The notes under the pieces were generated by a model. It saw only the letters and a list, made by a program, of their open reading frames with translations, did not search any database and had not been told where the DNA came from. From positions 1 through 9,252 of the forward strand of contig CALKHU010000272.1 in assembly GCA_937991555.1 (NCBI GenBank): a stretch of 9,252 nt of DNA, written 5' to 3'. Origin of the DNA: an uncultured Caulobacter sp. GTDB lineage: Bacteria > Pseudomonadota > Alphaproteobacteria > Caulobacterales > Caulobacteraceae. The position numbers and the translations under genes were made by a program. Positions 1 to 6,804 of this stretch are shown here, in pieces (the stretch's first letter is position 1; the number at the start of each line of letters is the position of its first letter).

Positions 1-9
1 ACGAGCGAT

Positions 10-318
<309 letters not shown>

Positions 319-332
319 GGGGCCGACCGACT

Positions 333-1124
333 ATGACTCTCCCCGCCAACCGCACCGGCGTGCTCGCGAAGAAGGTCGGCATGACCCGCTTCTTCGACGA
401 GACCGGCCAGCACGTTCCGGTGACCGTGCTCAGCCTCGACGGCTGCCAGGTCACGGCCCAGCGCACCGTTGAGAAGGACGGCTACACCGCCCTCCAGCTC
501 GGCGCCGGCGCCAAGAAGGCCAAGAACGAATCCAACGCCATGCGCGGCCACTTCGCCAAGGCTCAGGTCGAGCCCAAGCGCGTCGTCGCCGAGTTCCGCG
601 TCAATGCGGACGCGCTGATCGACGTGGGCGCGGAGTTCACCGCCGACCACTTCGTCGCCGGCCAGAAGGTCGACATCCAGGGCGTCACCGTCGGCAAGGG
701 CTTCGCCGGCGCCATGAAGCGCTGGAACTTCGGCGGCATGCGCGCCACCCACGGCGTCTCGGTCTCGCACCGCGCGCACGGCTCGACCGGCAACCGCCAG
801 GATCCGGGCCGTACGTTCCCGGGCAAGAAGATGGCCGGCCACCTGGGCCAGGAAACCGTCACCACCCTGAACCTCACGGTCTGGAAGGTCGACGTCGAGC
901 GCGGCCTGATCCTGATCAAGGGCGCCGTTCCGGGCGCCGAAGGCTCCTATGTGAAGGTCCGCGACGCGATCAAGAAGGCGGCTCCGGCCGACCTGCCGCG
1001 CCCGGGCGCCTTCCGCAAGGCCGGCGAGACGCCGGCGGCCGCCGCGGCTGAAGAGCCGGCGGTCGAGGACGCCCCGGCCGCGGACGCTCCGGCTCCCGAA
1101 GCCACGCAAGAGGGCGAAGCGTAA
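333..1124 (+). CDS. rplC: 50S ribosomal protein L3
   Basis: L3 binds 23S rRNA domain VI and is an early assembly protein whose long loop reaches towards the peptidyl transferase centre. The N-terminal GVLAKKVGMTRFFDETG (9-25) is the family signature. The loop carries MRATHGVSVSHRAHGSTGNR (136-155) followed by DPGRTFPGKKMAGHLG (157-172). Gln156 aligns with E. coli Gln150, the residue methylated by PrmB. The core ends near residue 216 (VKVRDAIKKA). E. coli L3 is 209 residues, so the 263-residue protein carries an extra tail of about 47 residues rich in Ala, Pro, Glu and Asp (217-263). The tail stays in the same frame with the same codon style, so it is genuine coding sequence. A G-rich run directly after the rpsJ stop (316-322) serves as a modest Shine-Dalgarno. 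The stop TAA shares its last base with the rplD ATG. Confidence 0.98.
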   Translation: MTLPANRTGVLAKKVGMTRFFDETGQHVPVTVLSLDGCQVTAQRTVEKDGYTALQLGAGAKKAKNESNAMRGHFAKAQVEPKRVVAEFRVNADALIDVGAEFTADHFVAGQKVDIQGVTVGKGFAGAMKRWNFGGMRATHGVSVSHRAHGSTGNRQDPGRTFPGKKMAGHLGQETVTTLNLTVWKVDVERGLILIKGAVPGAEGSYVKVRDAIKKAAPADLPRPGAFRKAGETPAAAAAEEPAVEDAPAADAPAPEATQEGEA

Positions 1125-1762
1125 TGAAACTCGACGTCATCAAGCTTGACGGCGGCAAGGCCGGCTCGGTCGACCTCGACGACGCCATCTTCGGCATCGA
1201 CGAGATCCGCGGCGACATCCTGCAGCGCGTCGTCACCTGGCAGCTGGCCAAGCGCCGCTCCGGGAACCACAAGATCCAGGTCCGCAACGAGGTCTCTCGT
1301 ACGGGCAAGAAGATGTACAAGCAGAAGGGCACCGGCGGCGCCCGTCACGGCTCGCGCCGTGCGGCCCAGTTCGTCGGCGGCGCCAAGGCCCACGGGCCGG
1401 TGGTCCGCAGCCACGCCTTCGACCTGCCCAAGAAGGTCCGCGCCCTGGCCCTGCGCCACGCGCTGTCCTCCAAGGCCAAGTCGGGCGCGCTCGTCGTCCT
1501 CGACGCCGCGGAACTGGCTGAACCGAAGACGGCCGCCCTGCGCGCCAACTTCGACAAGATCGGTCTGAAGAACGCCCTGATCATCGCCGGGCCGGAAGTG
1601 GACGCCAACTTCAAGCTGGCCGCCCGCAACATTCCGAACGTCGATGTGCTGCCGAACGCCGGCCTGAACGTCTACGACGTGCTGCGCCGCGGGACCCTGG
1701 TCCTGACGAAGTCGGCGGTCGAGGGCATCTCGGCCCGCTTCGCTGAGAAGGAAGCCGCGTAA
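1124..1762 (+). CDS. rplD: 50S ribosomal protein L4
   Basis: L4 binds 23S rRNA and sends an extended basic loop to the constriction of the nascent peptide exit tunnel, next to L22. That loop is visible at about 43-92, with the family motif RTGKKMYKQKGTGGARHGSR (59-78) and FVGGAKAHGP (83-92). The globular part follows, with KKVRALALRHALSSK (103-117) and a C-terminal NVYDVLRRGTLVLTKSAVE segment. The length of 212 residues is slightly above the E. coli 201. In E. coli L4 represses its own S10 operon through the leader RNA; that leader would be upstream of this window, so nothing can be said about autoregulation here. The ATG overlaps the rplC stop by one base (TAATG), and its own stop overlaps the rplW start in the same way, suggesting translational coupling. 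Confidence 0.98.
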   Translation: MKLDVIKLDGGKAGSVDLDDAIFGIDEIRGDILQRVVTWQLAKRRSGNHKIQVRNEVSRTGKKMYKQKGTGGARHGSRRAAQFVGGAKAHGPVVRSHAFDLPKKVRALALRHALSSKAKSGALVVLDAAELAEPKTAALRANFDKIGLKNALIIAGPEVDANFKLAARNIPNVDVLPNAGLNVYDVLRRGTLVLTKSAVEGISARFAEKEAA

Positions 1763-2058
1763 TGACCGCCACCGCTCGCCATTACGACACCATCCTGGCC
1801 CCGGTGATCACCGAAAAGGCCACGATCCTGTCGGAGCAGAACAAGGTCGTCTTCCGGGTCGCCGAGGACGCCACCAAGGACGAGATCGCCGCCGCGGTCG
1901 AGGCGCTGTTCAAGGTCAACGTGACGAAGGTCAACACCCTGAACGTCAAGGGCAAGACCAAGCGTTTCCGTGGCCGGGCCGGTCGTCGCTCGGACGTCAA
2001 GAAAGCGATCGTGACGCTGGCTGAAGGCCAGTCGATCGACATCACCACGGGGCTCTGA
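1762..2058 (+). CDS. rplW: 50S ribosomal protein L23
   Basis: L23 sits at the peptide exit and is the docking site for trigger factor and signal recognition particle. The 98 residues match the family size. The motif ILAPVITEKAT (11-21) is present, with Glu18 at the same position as the E. coli residue used by trigger factor. The central helix and strand (DATKDEIAAAVEALFKVNVT, 36-55) and the basic KGKTKRFRGRAGRRSDVKKA (63-82) are typical, followed by VTLAEGQSID. The ATG shares a base with the rplD stop; AAGGAA in the end of rplD can act as its ribosome binding site. rplB starts five bases after the stop. Confidence 0.98.
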   Translation: MTATARHYDTILAPVITEKATILSEQNKVVFRVAEDATKDEIAAAVEALFKVNVTKVNTLNVKGKTKRFRGRAGRRSDVKKAIVTLAEGQSIDITTGL

Positions 2059-2063
2059 TCCAG

Positions 2064-2903
2064 ATGGCTCTGAAGCAATTCAATCCGACCTCGCCGGGCC
2101 GTCGCGGCCTCGTGCTGGTCGACCGCAGCGAGCTTCACAAGGGCAAGCCCGAGAAGAAGCTCGTCGAGGGCCTGACCAAGTCGGGCGGTCGCGGCGGCAA
2201 CGGCCGCATCGCGGTCCGCTTCCGCGGCGGCGGCGCCAAGCGCCTGTACCGCATGGTCGACTTCAAGCGTCGCAAGTGGAACGTGCCGGCGACGGTCGAG
2301 CGTCTCGAGTACGACCCGAACCGCACCGCCTTCATCGCGCTGATCAAGTACGAGGACGGCGAGCTGGCCTACATCCTGGCTCCGCAGCGCCTGAAGGCCG
2401 GCGACGTCGTCGTCGCCTCGGACAAGGTCGACGTGAAGCCCGGCAACGCGGCGCCGCTCAGCGGCCTGCCGATCGGCACCATCGTGCACAACGTCGAGCT
2501 GAAGCCCATGAAGGGCGGCCAGATCGCCCGTTCGGCCGGCGCCTACGCCCAGCTGGTCGGTCGTGACGGCGGCTACGCCCAGATCCGCCTCGGCTCGGGC
2601 GAGCTGCGCATGGTGCTGGACAGCTGCATGGCCACCGTCGGCGCCGTCTCGAACCCGGATCACATGAACCAGGTTCTGGGCAAGGCCGGCCGCAAGCGGC
2701 ACATGGGCTTCCGCCCGCACGTCCGCGGCGTCGCCATGAACCCGATCGACCACCCGCACGGCGGCGGCGAAGGCCGCACCTCGGGCGGCCGCACCCCGGT
2801 CACGCCGTGGGGCAAGGACACCAAGGGGTCGAAGACCCGCACCAACAAGGCGACGGACAAGTTCATCATCCGCTCTCGCCACAAAGCGAAGAAGGGCCGC
2901 TAA
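2064..2903 (+). CDS. rplB: 50S ribosomal protein L2
   Basis: L2 is a primary 23S rRNA binding protein needed for subunit association and peptidyl transferase assembly. The 279 residues align with E. coli L2 without gaps over the first 230 positions by eye. Landmarks are NPTSPGRRG (7-15), HKGKP (25-29), FRGGGAKRLYRMVDFKR (53-69), RLEYDPNRTAFIAL (80-93), VHNVELKPMKGGQIARSAGA (141-160) and the catalytic-centre-proximal GVAMNPIDHPHGGGEGR (222-238). His230 is the counterpart of the E. coli residue called His229 when the initiator Met is not counted. The C-terminus KGSKTRTNKATDKFIIRSR is normal and ends in a basic HKAKKGR. No strong Shine-Dalgarno is seen in the five-base gap after rplW, so expression probably relies on coupling to the upstream gene. 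rpsS follows after three bases. Confidence 0.99.
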   Translation: MALKQFNPTSPGRRGLVLVDRSELHKGKPEKKLVEGLTKSGGRGGNGRIAVRFRGGGAKRLYRMVDFKRRKWNVPATVERLEYDPNRTAFIALIKYEDGELAYILAPQRLKAGDVVVASDKVDVKPGNAAPLSGLPIGTIVHNVELKPMKGGQIARSAGAYAQLVGRDGGYAQIRLGSGELRMVLDSCMATVGAVSNPDHMNQVLGKAGRKRHMGFRPHVRGVAMNPIDHPHGGGEGRTSGGRTPVTPWGKDTKGSKTRTNKATDKFIIRSRHKAKKGR

Positions 2904-2906
2904 GCC

Positions 2907-3185
2907 ATGACCCGCTCAGTCTGGAAGGGTCCGTTCGTCGACGGCTACCTGCTGAAGAAGGCGGACGCCGCGCAAAGCAGCGGCCGCAAGGACGTGATCA
3001 AGACCTGGTCCCGTCGCTCGACGATCATGCCGCAGTTCGTGGGTCTCACGTTCGGCGTCCACAACGGCCAGAAGCATGTGCCGGTCTCCGTGTCGGAAGA
3101 CATGGTCGGCCACAAGCTCGGCGAGTTCGCTCCGACCCGGAACTTCCCGGGCCACGCGGCGGACAAGAAGGCCAAGAGGAAGTAG
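2907..3185 (+). CDS. rpsS: 30S ribosomal protein S19
   Basis: S19 lies in the 30S head, forms a pair with S13 and contacts the A-site finger of the large subunit. The length of 92 residues equals the E. coli protein. The sequence starts with TRSVWKGPFVD (2-12) and contains IKTWSRRSTIMPQFVG (31-46), FGVHNGQKHVPV (49-60) and MVGHKLGEFAPTR (66-78), all diagnostic of the family. The basic tail GHAADKKAKRK is a normal disordered end. It sits three bases after rplB and three bases before rplV, the invariant order in the S10 block. Confidence 0.98.
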   Translation: MTRSVWKGPFVDGYLLKKADAAQSSGRKDVIKTWSRRSTIMPQFVGLTFGVHNGQKHVPVSVSEDMVGHKLGEFAPTRNFPGHAADKKAKRK

Positions 3186-3188
3186 GTC

Positions 3189-3569
3189 ATGAGCAAGCCC
3201 AAGACCGAACGCCGCCTCTCCGGCGCCGAAGCCCAGGCCAAGGTGCGCACCCTGCGCACCTCGGCCCGCAAGCTGAACCTCGTGGCCCAGTCGATCCGCG
3301 GCCTGAAGGTGCAGCGTGCGCTGAACGAACTCGAGTTCAGCCACAAGCGCATCGCCAAGGACGTCCGGAAGGCGCTCTACAGCGCCATCTCGAACGCCGA
3401 GAACAACCACAACCTCGACATCGACTCGCTGGTCGTCGCCGAGGCCTATGTGGGCAAGAACCTGATTATGAAGCGCTTCGCCAGCCGCGCCCGCGGCCGG
3501 TCCTCGCGCATCGAGAAGCCGTTCTCCGAGATCACCATCGTGGTCCGCGAACTGGGTGAGGCCGCCTGA
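3189..3569 (+). CDS. rplV: 50S ribosomal protein L22
   Basis: L22 spans the 50S and its long beta-hairpin lines the nascent peptide tunnel opposite L4. The globular part shows VRTLRTSARKLNLVAQSIRG (19-38), KVQRALNELEFSHKRIA (40-56) and ALYSAISNAENNHNLDIDSL (62-81). The hairpin is at about 86-120, with MKR at 94-96 and ARGRSSRI at 101-108; the MKR triplet is where E. coli macrolide-resistance deletions map, and it is intact here. At 126 residues it is longer than E. coli L22 (110), mainly by an N-terminal segment (SKPKTERRLSGAEA) of about 15 residues. The stop TGA overlaps the rpsC ATG by one base (TGATG). Confidence 0.98.
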   Translation: MSKPKTERRLSGAEAQAKVRTLRTSARKLNLVAQSIRGLKVQRALNELEFSHKRIAKDVRKALYSAISNAENNHNLDIDSLVVAEAYVGKNLIMKRFASRARGRSSRIEKPFSEITIVVRELGEAA

Positions 3570-4327
3570 TGGGTCAGAAAGTCAATCCGGTCGGGCTCCG
3601 GCTCGGCGTCAACCGCACCTGGGACAGCCGCTGGTTCGCCGACGGCAAGGACTACGGTCGCCTGCTGCACGAGGACATCAAGGTCCGCCGCGAGCTGAAG
3701 AAGCGCCTCGGCGCCGCCGGCATCTCGCGCATCGTGATCGAGCGTCCGCACAAGAAGTGCCGGGTGACCATCTACGCCGCCCGTCCCGGCGTGATCATCG
3801 GCAAGAAGGGCGCCGACATCGACAAGCTCCGCAAGGACCTGTCGGCGATGACCGAGGGCGAGGTTCACCTGAACATCGTCGAGGTCCGCAAGCCCGAGAC
3901 CGACGCCCAGCTGGTGGCCGAGAACATCGCCCAGCAGCTCGAGCGCCGCGTCGCCTTCCGTCGCGCCATGAAGCGCACCATGCAGTCGACCATGCGTCTG
4001 GGCGCCAAGGGCGTCCGGATCAACGTGTCGGGCCGCCTGGGCGGCGCGGAAATCGCGCGGATGGAATGGTACCGCGAGGGCCGCGTGCCGCTGCACACCC
4101 TGCGCGCCGACATCGACTACGGCTTCGCTGAAGCCAAGACCACCTACGGCATCATCGGCGTGAAGACCTGGATCTTCAAGGGCGAGGTGCTGGAGCACGA
4201 CCCGATGGCGCTGGACAAGCGTCTGGCCACCGAGTCCGGCCCGGCCGGCGAAGGCGGCGGTCGTGACCGTGACGATCGTGGACCCCGCGGCCCGCGCCGC
4301 GACCGCGGTCGTGGAGCTGAGGCGTAA
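3569..4327 (+). CDS. rpsC: 30S ribosomal protein S3
   Basis: S3 forms part of the mRNA entry tunnel with S4 and S5 and contributes to mRNA helicase activity. Its start MGQKVNPVGLRLG is invariant in the family. The KH domain has the GxxG loop as GVIIGKKGADIDKLRK (74-89). Arg131, Arg132 and Lys135 in FRRAMKR (130-136) match the E. coli helicase residues. The C-terminal domain carries SGRLGGAEIARMEWYREGRV (154-173), PLHTLRADIDYG (174-185) and IGVKTWIFKGE (196-206). At 252 residues it exceeds E. coli (233) through a low-complexity tail (about 222-252) of Gly, Arg, Asp and Pro, with repeated RDR, DRG and PRR units. The DNA coding this tail includes the perfect palindrome GACCGCGGTC at 4301-4310. 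rplP follows after five bases. Confidence 0.98.
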   Translation: MGQKVNPVGLRLGVNRTWDSRWFADGKDYGRLLHEDIKVRRELKKRLGAAGISRIVIERPHKKCRVTIYAARPGVIIGKKGADIDKLRKDLSAMTEGEVHLNIVEVRKPETDAQLVAENIAQQLERRVAFRRAMKRTMQSTMRLGAKGVRINVSGRLGGAEIARMEWYREGRVPLHTLRADIDYGFAEAKTTYGIIGVKTWIFKGEVLEHDPMALDKRLATESGPAGEGGGRDRDDRGPRGPRRDRGRGAEA

Positions 4328-4332
4328 CGAAC

Positions 4333-4764
4333 ATGCTGTCTCCGAAGAAAACCAAGTACCGCAAGGCCTTCAAGGGCCGTATTCACGGCACCGCCAAGGG
4401 CGGCACGCTGCTGAACTTCGGCTCCTACGGTCTGAAGTCGGTGGAGCCCGAGCGCATCACGGCGCGTCAGATCGAGGCGGCCCGCCGCGCGATCACCCGC
4501 CACATGAAGCGCCAGGGCCGCGTCTGGATCCGGATCTTCCCGGACCTGCCGGTCACCGACAAGCCGGCCGAAGTCCGGATGGGTAAGGGCAAGGGCGCCG
4601 TCGACTACTGGGCGGCGCGTGTTCACCCCGGCCGGATCATGTTCGAGATCGACGGCGTCGCCGACGACATCGCGCGTGAAGCCCTGAAGCTCGGCGCCGC
4701 CAAGCTTCCGGTGAAGACGCGCATCGTCACCCGCATCGACGCGGGCGTGGCCGCGGAGCACTGA
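4333..4764 (+). CDS. rplP: 50S ribosomal protein L16
   Basis: L16 binds 23S and helps shape the A-site and the site where tRNA acceptor arms pass. The start MLSPKKTKYRKAFKGRI is typical, followed by NFGSYGLKSVEPERITARQI (28-47), EAARRAITRHMKRQGRVWIR (48-67) and VRMGKGKGAVDYWAARVHPG (81-100). Arg82 corresponds to E. coli Arg81, the residue hydroxylated by the oxygenase YcfD/RoxA; whether this organism modifies it cannot be seen. The 143 residues are a little above the E. coli 136 because of a short C-terminal extension (RIDAGVAAEH). It lies between rpsC (five-base gap) and rpmC (one-base gap). Confidence 0.98.
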   Translation: MLSPKKTKYRKAFKGRIHGTAKGGTLLNFGSYGLKSVEPERITARQIEAARRAITRHMKRQGRVWIRIFPDLPVTDKPAEVRMGKGKGAVDYWAARVHPGRIMFEIDGVADDIAREALKLGAAKLPVKTRIVTRIDAGVAAEH

Positions 4765-4765
4765 G

Positions 4766-4957
4766 ATGAAGATCGCTGACGTCCGGGCCATGACGCCCGA
4801 CCAACTGGCCGAAGCCCTGCTGAACCTGAAGAAGGAGCAGTTCAACCTGCGCTTCCAGGCGGCGACGGGCCAGGTCGAGAAGACCCACCGCGTGAACGAG
4901 ATCCGCAAGGACATCGCGCGGATCAAGACCGTGCTGCGCGCCAAGAAGGCCGCGTAG
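4766..4957 (+). CDS. rpmC: 50S ribosomal protein L29
   Basis: L29 is a small helical hairpin protein near the peptide exit, beside L23. The 63 residues equal the E. coli length. The family signature KKEQFNLRFQAATGQVEKTH (22-41) is followed by the second helix RVNEIRKDIARIKTVLRAKK (42-61). The ATG at 4766 directly follows the rplP stop after one base, with GGAG inside the end of rplP (CGGAGCACTGAG) as ribosome binding site. The stop codon TAG is embedded in the strong Shine-Dalgarno of the next gene, rpsQ. Confidence 0.97.
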   Translation: MKIADVRAMTPDQLAEALLNLKKEQFNLRFQAATGQVEKTHRVNEIRKDIARIKTVLRAKKAA

Positions 4958-4961
4958 GAGG
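4956..4961 (+). promoter_or_regulatory. Strong Shine-Dalgarno of rpsQ overlapping the rpmC stop
   Basis: The bases AGGAGG, eight bases before the rpsQ ATG at 4970, are a perfect Shine-Dalgarno core. They begin within the TAG stop of rpmC (4955-4957). This is the strongest such site seen in the S10 block of this window, and it fixes the rpsQ start. Confidence 0.85.
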
Positions 4962-4969
4962 AGATCGAT

Positions 4970-5209
4970 ATGCCGAAACGTATTCTCGAAGGCGTGGTCG
5001 TCTCCGACAAGGGCGACAAGACGGTGGTCGTGAAGGTCGAACGCACCTTCCTGCACCCGCTTCTGAAGAAGACCGTCCGTCGCACGAAGAAGTACCACGC
5101 TCACGACGAGACCAACGCCTACAAGGCGGGTGAGGTCGCCAAGATCGTCGAGTGCGCGCCGAAGTCCAAGCTGAAGACCTGGGAAGTCCTTCCCAAGGCC
5201 TCGGCCTGA
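4970..5209 (+). CDS. rpsQ: 30S ribosomal protein S17
   Basis: S17 is a primary 16S rRNA binder of the 30S body with an OB-fold. The 79 residues fit the family (E. coli 84). Landmarks are LEGVVVSDKGDKTVVVKVER (6-25), HPLLKKTVRRTKKYHAHDE (29-47) with the family-typical KYHAHDE, and the AGEVAKIVECAPKSKLKTWE segment (53-72), where most bacteria have GDxVxIxExRPxSKxKxW. It is the last gene of the classical S10 block, and the gap of 23 bases to rplN marks the border to the spc block. Confidence 0.97.
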   Translation: MPKRILEGVVVSDKGDKTVVVKVERTFLHPLLKKTVRRTKKYHAHDETNAYKAGEVAKIVECAPKSKLKTWEVLPKASA

Positions 5210-5232
5210 TCAGAGTCTGGAAGGTTTAAGCC
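5210..5232 (+). promoter_or_regulatory. rpsQ-rplN junction with rplN ribosome binding site
   Basis: This short gap separates the S10 and spc blocks, which are separate transcription units in E. coli. It contains GGAAGG (5219-5224), eight bases before the rplN ATG, and one GANTC site (GAGTC at 5213-5217). No -35/-10 pair, hairpin or T-run fits within it, so the two blocks are probably cotranscribed here. Confidence 0.6.
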
Positions 5233-5601
5233 ATGATCCAGATGCAAACTAACCTGGACGTCGCCGACAATTCGGGCGCCCGCCGGGTCATGTGCATCAA
5301 GGTGCTTGGCGGCGCCAAGCGCCGCTACGCCCACGTCGGCGACAAGATCGTTGTCTCCGTGAAGGAAGCCATCCCGCGGGGTCGCGTGAAGAAGGGCGAT
5401 GTGCTGCAGGCCATCGTCGTTCGCACCTCGCAGGCCATCAAGCGCAAGGACGGCTCGGTCATCCGCTTCGACAAGAACGCGGCCGTGATCGTCAACAAGT
5501 CGAGCGAGCCGATCGGCACGCGGATCTTCGGCCCGGTTCCCCGCGAACTGCGCGCCAAGAACCACATGAAGATCATCTCGCTCGCGCCGGAGGTGCTGTA
5601 A
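5233..5601 (+). CDS. rplN: 50S ribosomal protein L14
   Basis: L14 lies on the subunit interface of the 50S, contacts 16S helix 14 and is the docking site of the silencing factor RsfS. The 122 residues match the family (E. coli 123). Signature stretches are MIQMQTNLDVADNSGARRVM (1-20), CIKVLGGAKRRYAHVGDKIV (21-40), KEAIPRGRVKKGDVLQAIVV (44-63) and FDKNAAVIVNKSSEPIGTRI (79-98), ending in FGPVPRELR and MKIISLAPEVL. The start at 5233 is supported by GGAAGG eight bases upstream. The TAA stop shares its final base with the rplX ATG. Confidence 0.98.
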   Translation: MIQMQTNLDVADNSGARRVMCIKVLGGAKRRYAHVGDKIVVSVKEAIPRGRVKKGDVLQAIVVRTSQAIKRKDGSVIRFDKNAAVIVNKSSEPIGTRIFGPVPRELRAKNHMKIISLAPEVL

Positions 5602-5915
5602 TGGCCGCCAAGATCAAGAAGGGCGACCGCGTCGTCGTCCTGACGGGCAAGGACAAGGGCAAGACCGGCGATGTCACCCGCGTGCTTCCGAAGGAAGACC
5701 GCGTCGTCGTCTCGGGCCTGAACATGGTCCAGCGCCACACCAAGCCGACCCAGATGGATCCCCAGGGCGGCATCAAACACAAGGAAGCCCCGATCCACGT
5801 CTCGAACGTGGCCCTGGTGGACTCCAAGGGCAAACCGACCCGCGTCGGCTTCCGCATGGAAGGCGAGAAGAAGGTCCGTTTCGCCAAGACCACCGGCGAG
5901 GTGATCAATGGCTGA
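5601..5915 (+). CDS. rplX: 50S ribosomal protein L24
   Basis: L24 is one of the two assembly-initiator proteins of the 50S and binds the 5' end of 23S rRNA near the exit tunnel. The reading frame is open further upstream (to 5292), but that part is out of frame with rplN and has no meaning. The family start MAAKIKKGDRVVV begins at the ATG at 5601, giving 104 residues, equal to E. coli. The KOW motif is KKGDRVVVLTGKDKGKTGDV (6-25), followed by VVVSGLNMVQRHTKP (35-49), GGIKHKEAPIHVSNVAL (56-72) and a C-terminal KPTRVGFR. It overlaps the rplN stop by one base at the 5' end and overlaps rplE by eight bases at the 3' end. Confidence 0.97.
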   Translation: MAAKIKKGDRVVVLTGKDKGKTGDVTRVLPKEDRVVVSGLNMVQRHTKPTQMDPQGGIKHKEAPIHVSNVALVDSKGKPTRVGFRMEGEKKVRFAKTTGEVING

Positions 5916-6465
5916 CAAGTACGAACCCCGGCTGAAGACCGTCTATCGTGAGCGCATTCGCGCCGCGATGAAGGAGAAGTTCGGCTACACGAACGAGATG
6001 CAGGTGCCCAAGCTGGACAAGATCGTCCTGAACATGGGCATCGGCGAGGCCGTGGCCGACTCCAAGAAGGCCGCCGCCGCGATGAAAGACCTGGCTGCGA
6101 TCGCCGGCCAGAAGCCCGTCGCCACCAAGGCCCGTCAGTCCATCGCGCAGTTCAAGATCCGCGAAGGCATGACGATCGGCGCCAAGGTGACCCTGCGCTC
6201 GGATCGCATGTACGAGTTCCTGGACCGCCTGATCACGATCGCGCTGCCGCGCGTGAAGGATTTCCGCGGCCTGAACGGCAAGAGCTTCGACGGCCGCGGC
6301 AACTACGCCATGGGCCTGAAGGAACACATCGTGTTCCCGGAGATCAACTATGACCAGATCGACCAGATCTGGGGCATGGACATCGTGGTCGCCACCACTG
6401 CGAAGACCGACGAGGAAGCGCGCGCGCTCCTCAAGGAATTCCAGTTCCCGTTCAACAACGTCTAA
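5908..6465 (+). CDS. rplE: 50S ribosomal protein L5
   Basis: L5 binds 5S rRNA with L18 and L25-type proteins in the central protuberance and contacts P-site tRNA. The 185 residues fit the family (E. coli 179). It begins with the typical helix YEPRLKTVYRERIRAAMKEK (5-24), then VPKLDKIVLNMGIGEAVADS (33-52), KARQSIAQFKIREGMTIGAK (74-93), VTLRSDRMYEFLDRLI (94-109), the P-site loop PRVKDFRGLNGKSFDGRGNY (114-133) and the C-terminal DIVVATTAKTDEEARALL. The ATG at 5908 lies inside the last codons of rplX; starting at any later Met would lose the conserved N-terminal helix. In E. coli the S8 operator lies at this junction; here there is no free intergenic space for it. Confidence 0.98.
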   Translation: MADKYEPRLKTVYRERIRAAMKEKFGYTNEMQVPKLDKIVLNMGIGEAVADSKKAAAAMKDLAAIAGQKPVATKARQSIAQFKIREGMTIGAKVTLRSDRMYEFLDRLITIALPRVKDFRGLNGKSFDGRGNYAMGLKEHIVFPEINYDQIDQIWGMDIVVATTAKTDEEARALLKEFQFPFNNV

Positions 6466-6486
6466 GAGCGGGAAGAGGACACAGAC

Positions 6487-6792
6487 ATGGCCAAGAAGAG
6501 CGCCGTCAACCGCAACGAAAGCGTCAAGAAGCTCGTCAAGCAACTGGCCGCCAAGCGCGCCGCGCTGAAGGCGATCGCCAACGACGAGTCGCTGCCGCTC
6601 GAAGAACGTTTTGAAGCCCGGCTGAAGCTCGCGAAGCTGCCGCGCAACTCCGCCGCCACCCGCATCCGGAACCGGTGCGAAGTGACGGGCCGGCCGCGCG
6701 CCTACTATCGCAAGCTGAAGATGAGCCGGATCGCGCTCCGGGAGCTCGGCTCCCAGGGCCTGATCCCCGGCCTCGTCAAGTCGAGCTGGTAA
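6487..6792 (+). CDS. rpsN: 30S ribosomal protein S14, zinc-independent type
   Basis: S14 is a 30S head protein close to S10 and S19. The 101 residues identify the long, Cys-poor C-minus type: only one cysteine (Cys64) is present and there is no CxxC zinc ribbon. The N-terminal half is a basic helix region (NRNESVKKLVKQLAAKRAAL, 8-27), then SLPLEERFEARLKLAKLPRN (35-54), and the conserved C-terminal block with RNRCEVTGRPRAYYRKLKMS (61-80), SRIALRELGSQGLIPGLVKS (80-99) and the terminal SSW. A GGAAGAGGA stretch (6471-6479) precedes the ATG by seven bases, in a gap of 21 bases after rplE. Confidence 0.98.
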   Translation: MAKKSAVNRNESVKKLVKQLAAKRAALKAIANDESLPLEERFEARLKLAKLPRNSAATRIRNRCEVTGRPRAYYRKLKMSRIALRELGSQGLIPGLVKSSW

Positions 6793-6798
6793 GGGAGG
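6793..6798 (+). promoter_or_regulatory. Ribosome binding site of rpsH
   Basis: GGGAGG directly follows the TAA stop of rpsN and lies six bases before the rpsH ATG at 6805. It confirms that start and gives rpsH an initiation signal of its own rather than pure coupling. Confidence 0.75.
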
Positions 6799-6804
6799 GT
6801 CACA

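Noticed and set aside
1782..2882. A 366-codon minus-strand frame opposite rplW and rplB
   Set aside because: Same pattern as the other antisense frames: biased composition, no motif and full overlap with conserved sense genes.
2807..3559. A 250-codon plus-strand frame overlapping rplB, rpsS and rplV
   Set aside because: It is an off-frame reading of three certain genes with Arg/Gln/Gly/Pro-rich nonsense composition.
4281..4310. CCGCGG repeats and the palindrome GACCGCGGTC in the rpsC 3' end as a regulatory site
   Set aside because: They arise from Arg/Gly/Pro/Asp codons in the low-complexity S3 tail; coding constraint in GC-rich DNA is a sufficient explanation.
5292..5600. Upstream extension of the L24 frame into rplN
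   Set aside because: L24 homology begins exactly at the ATG at 5601; the preceding in-frame residues are out-of-frame rplN sequence.
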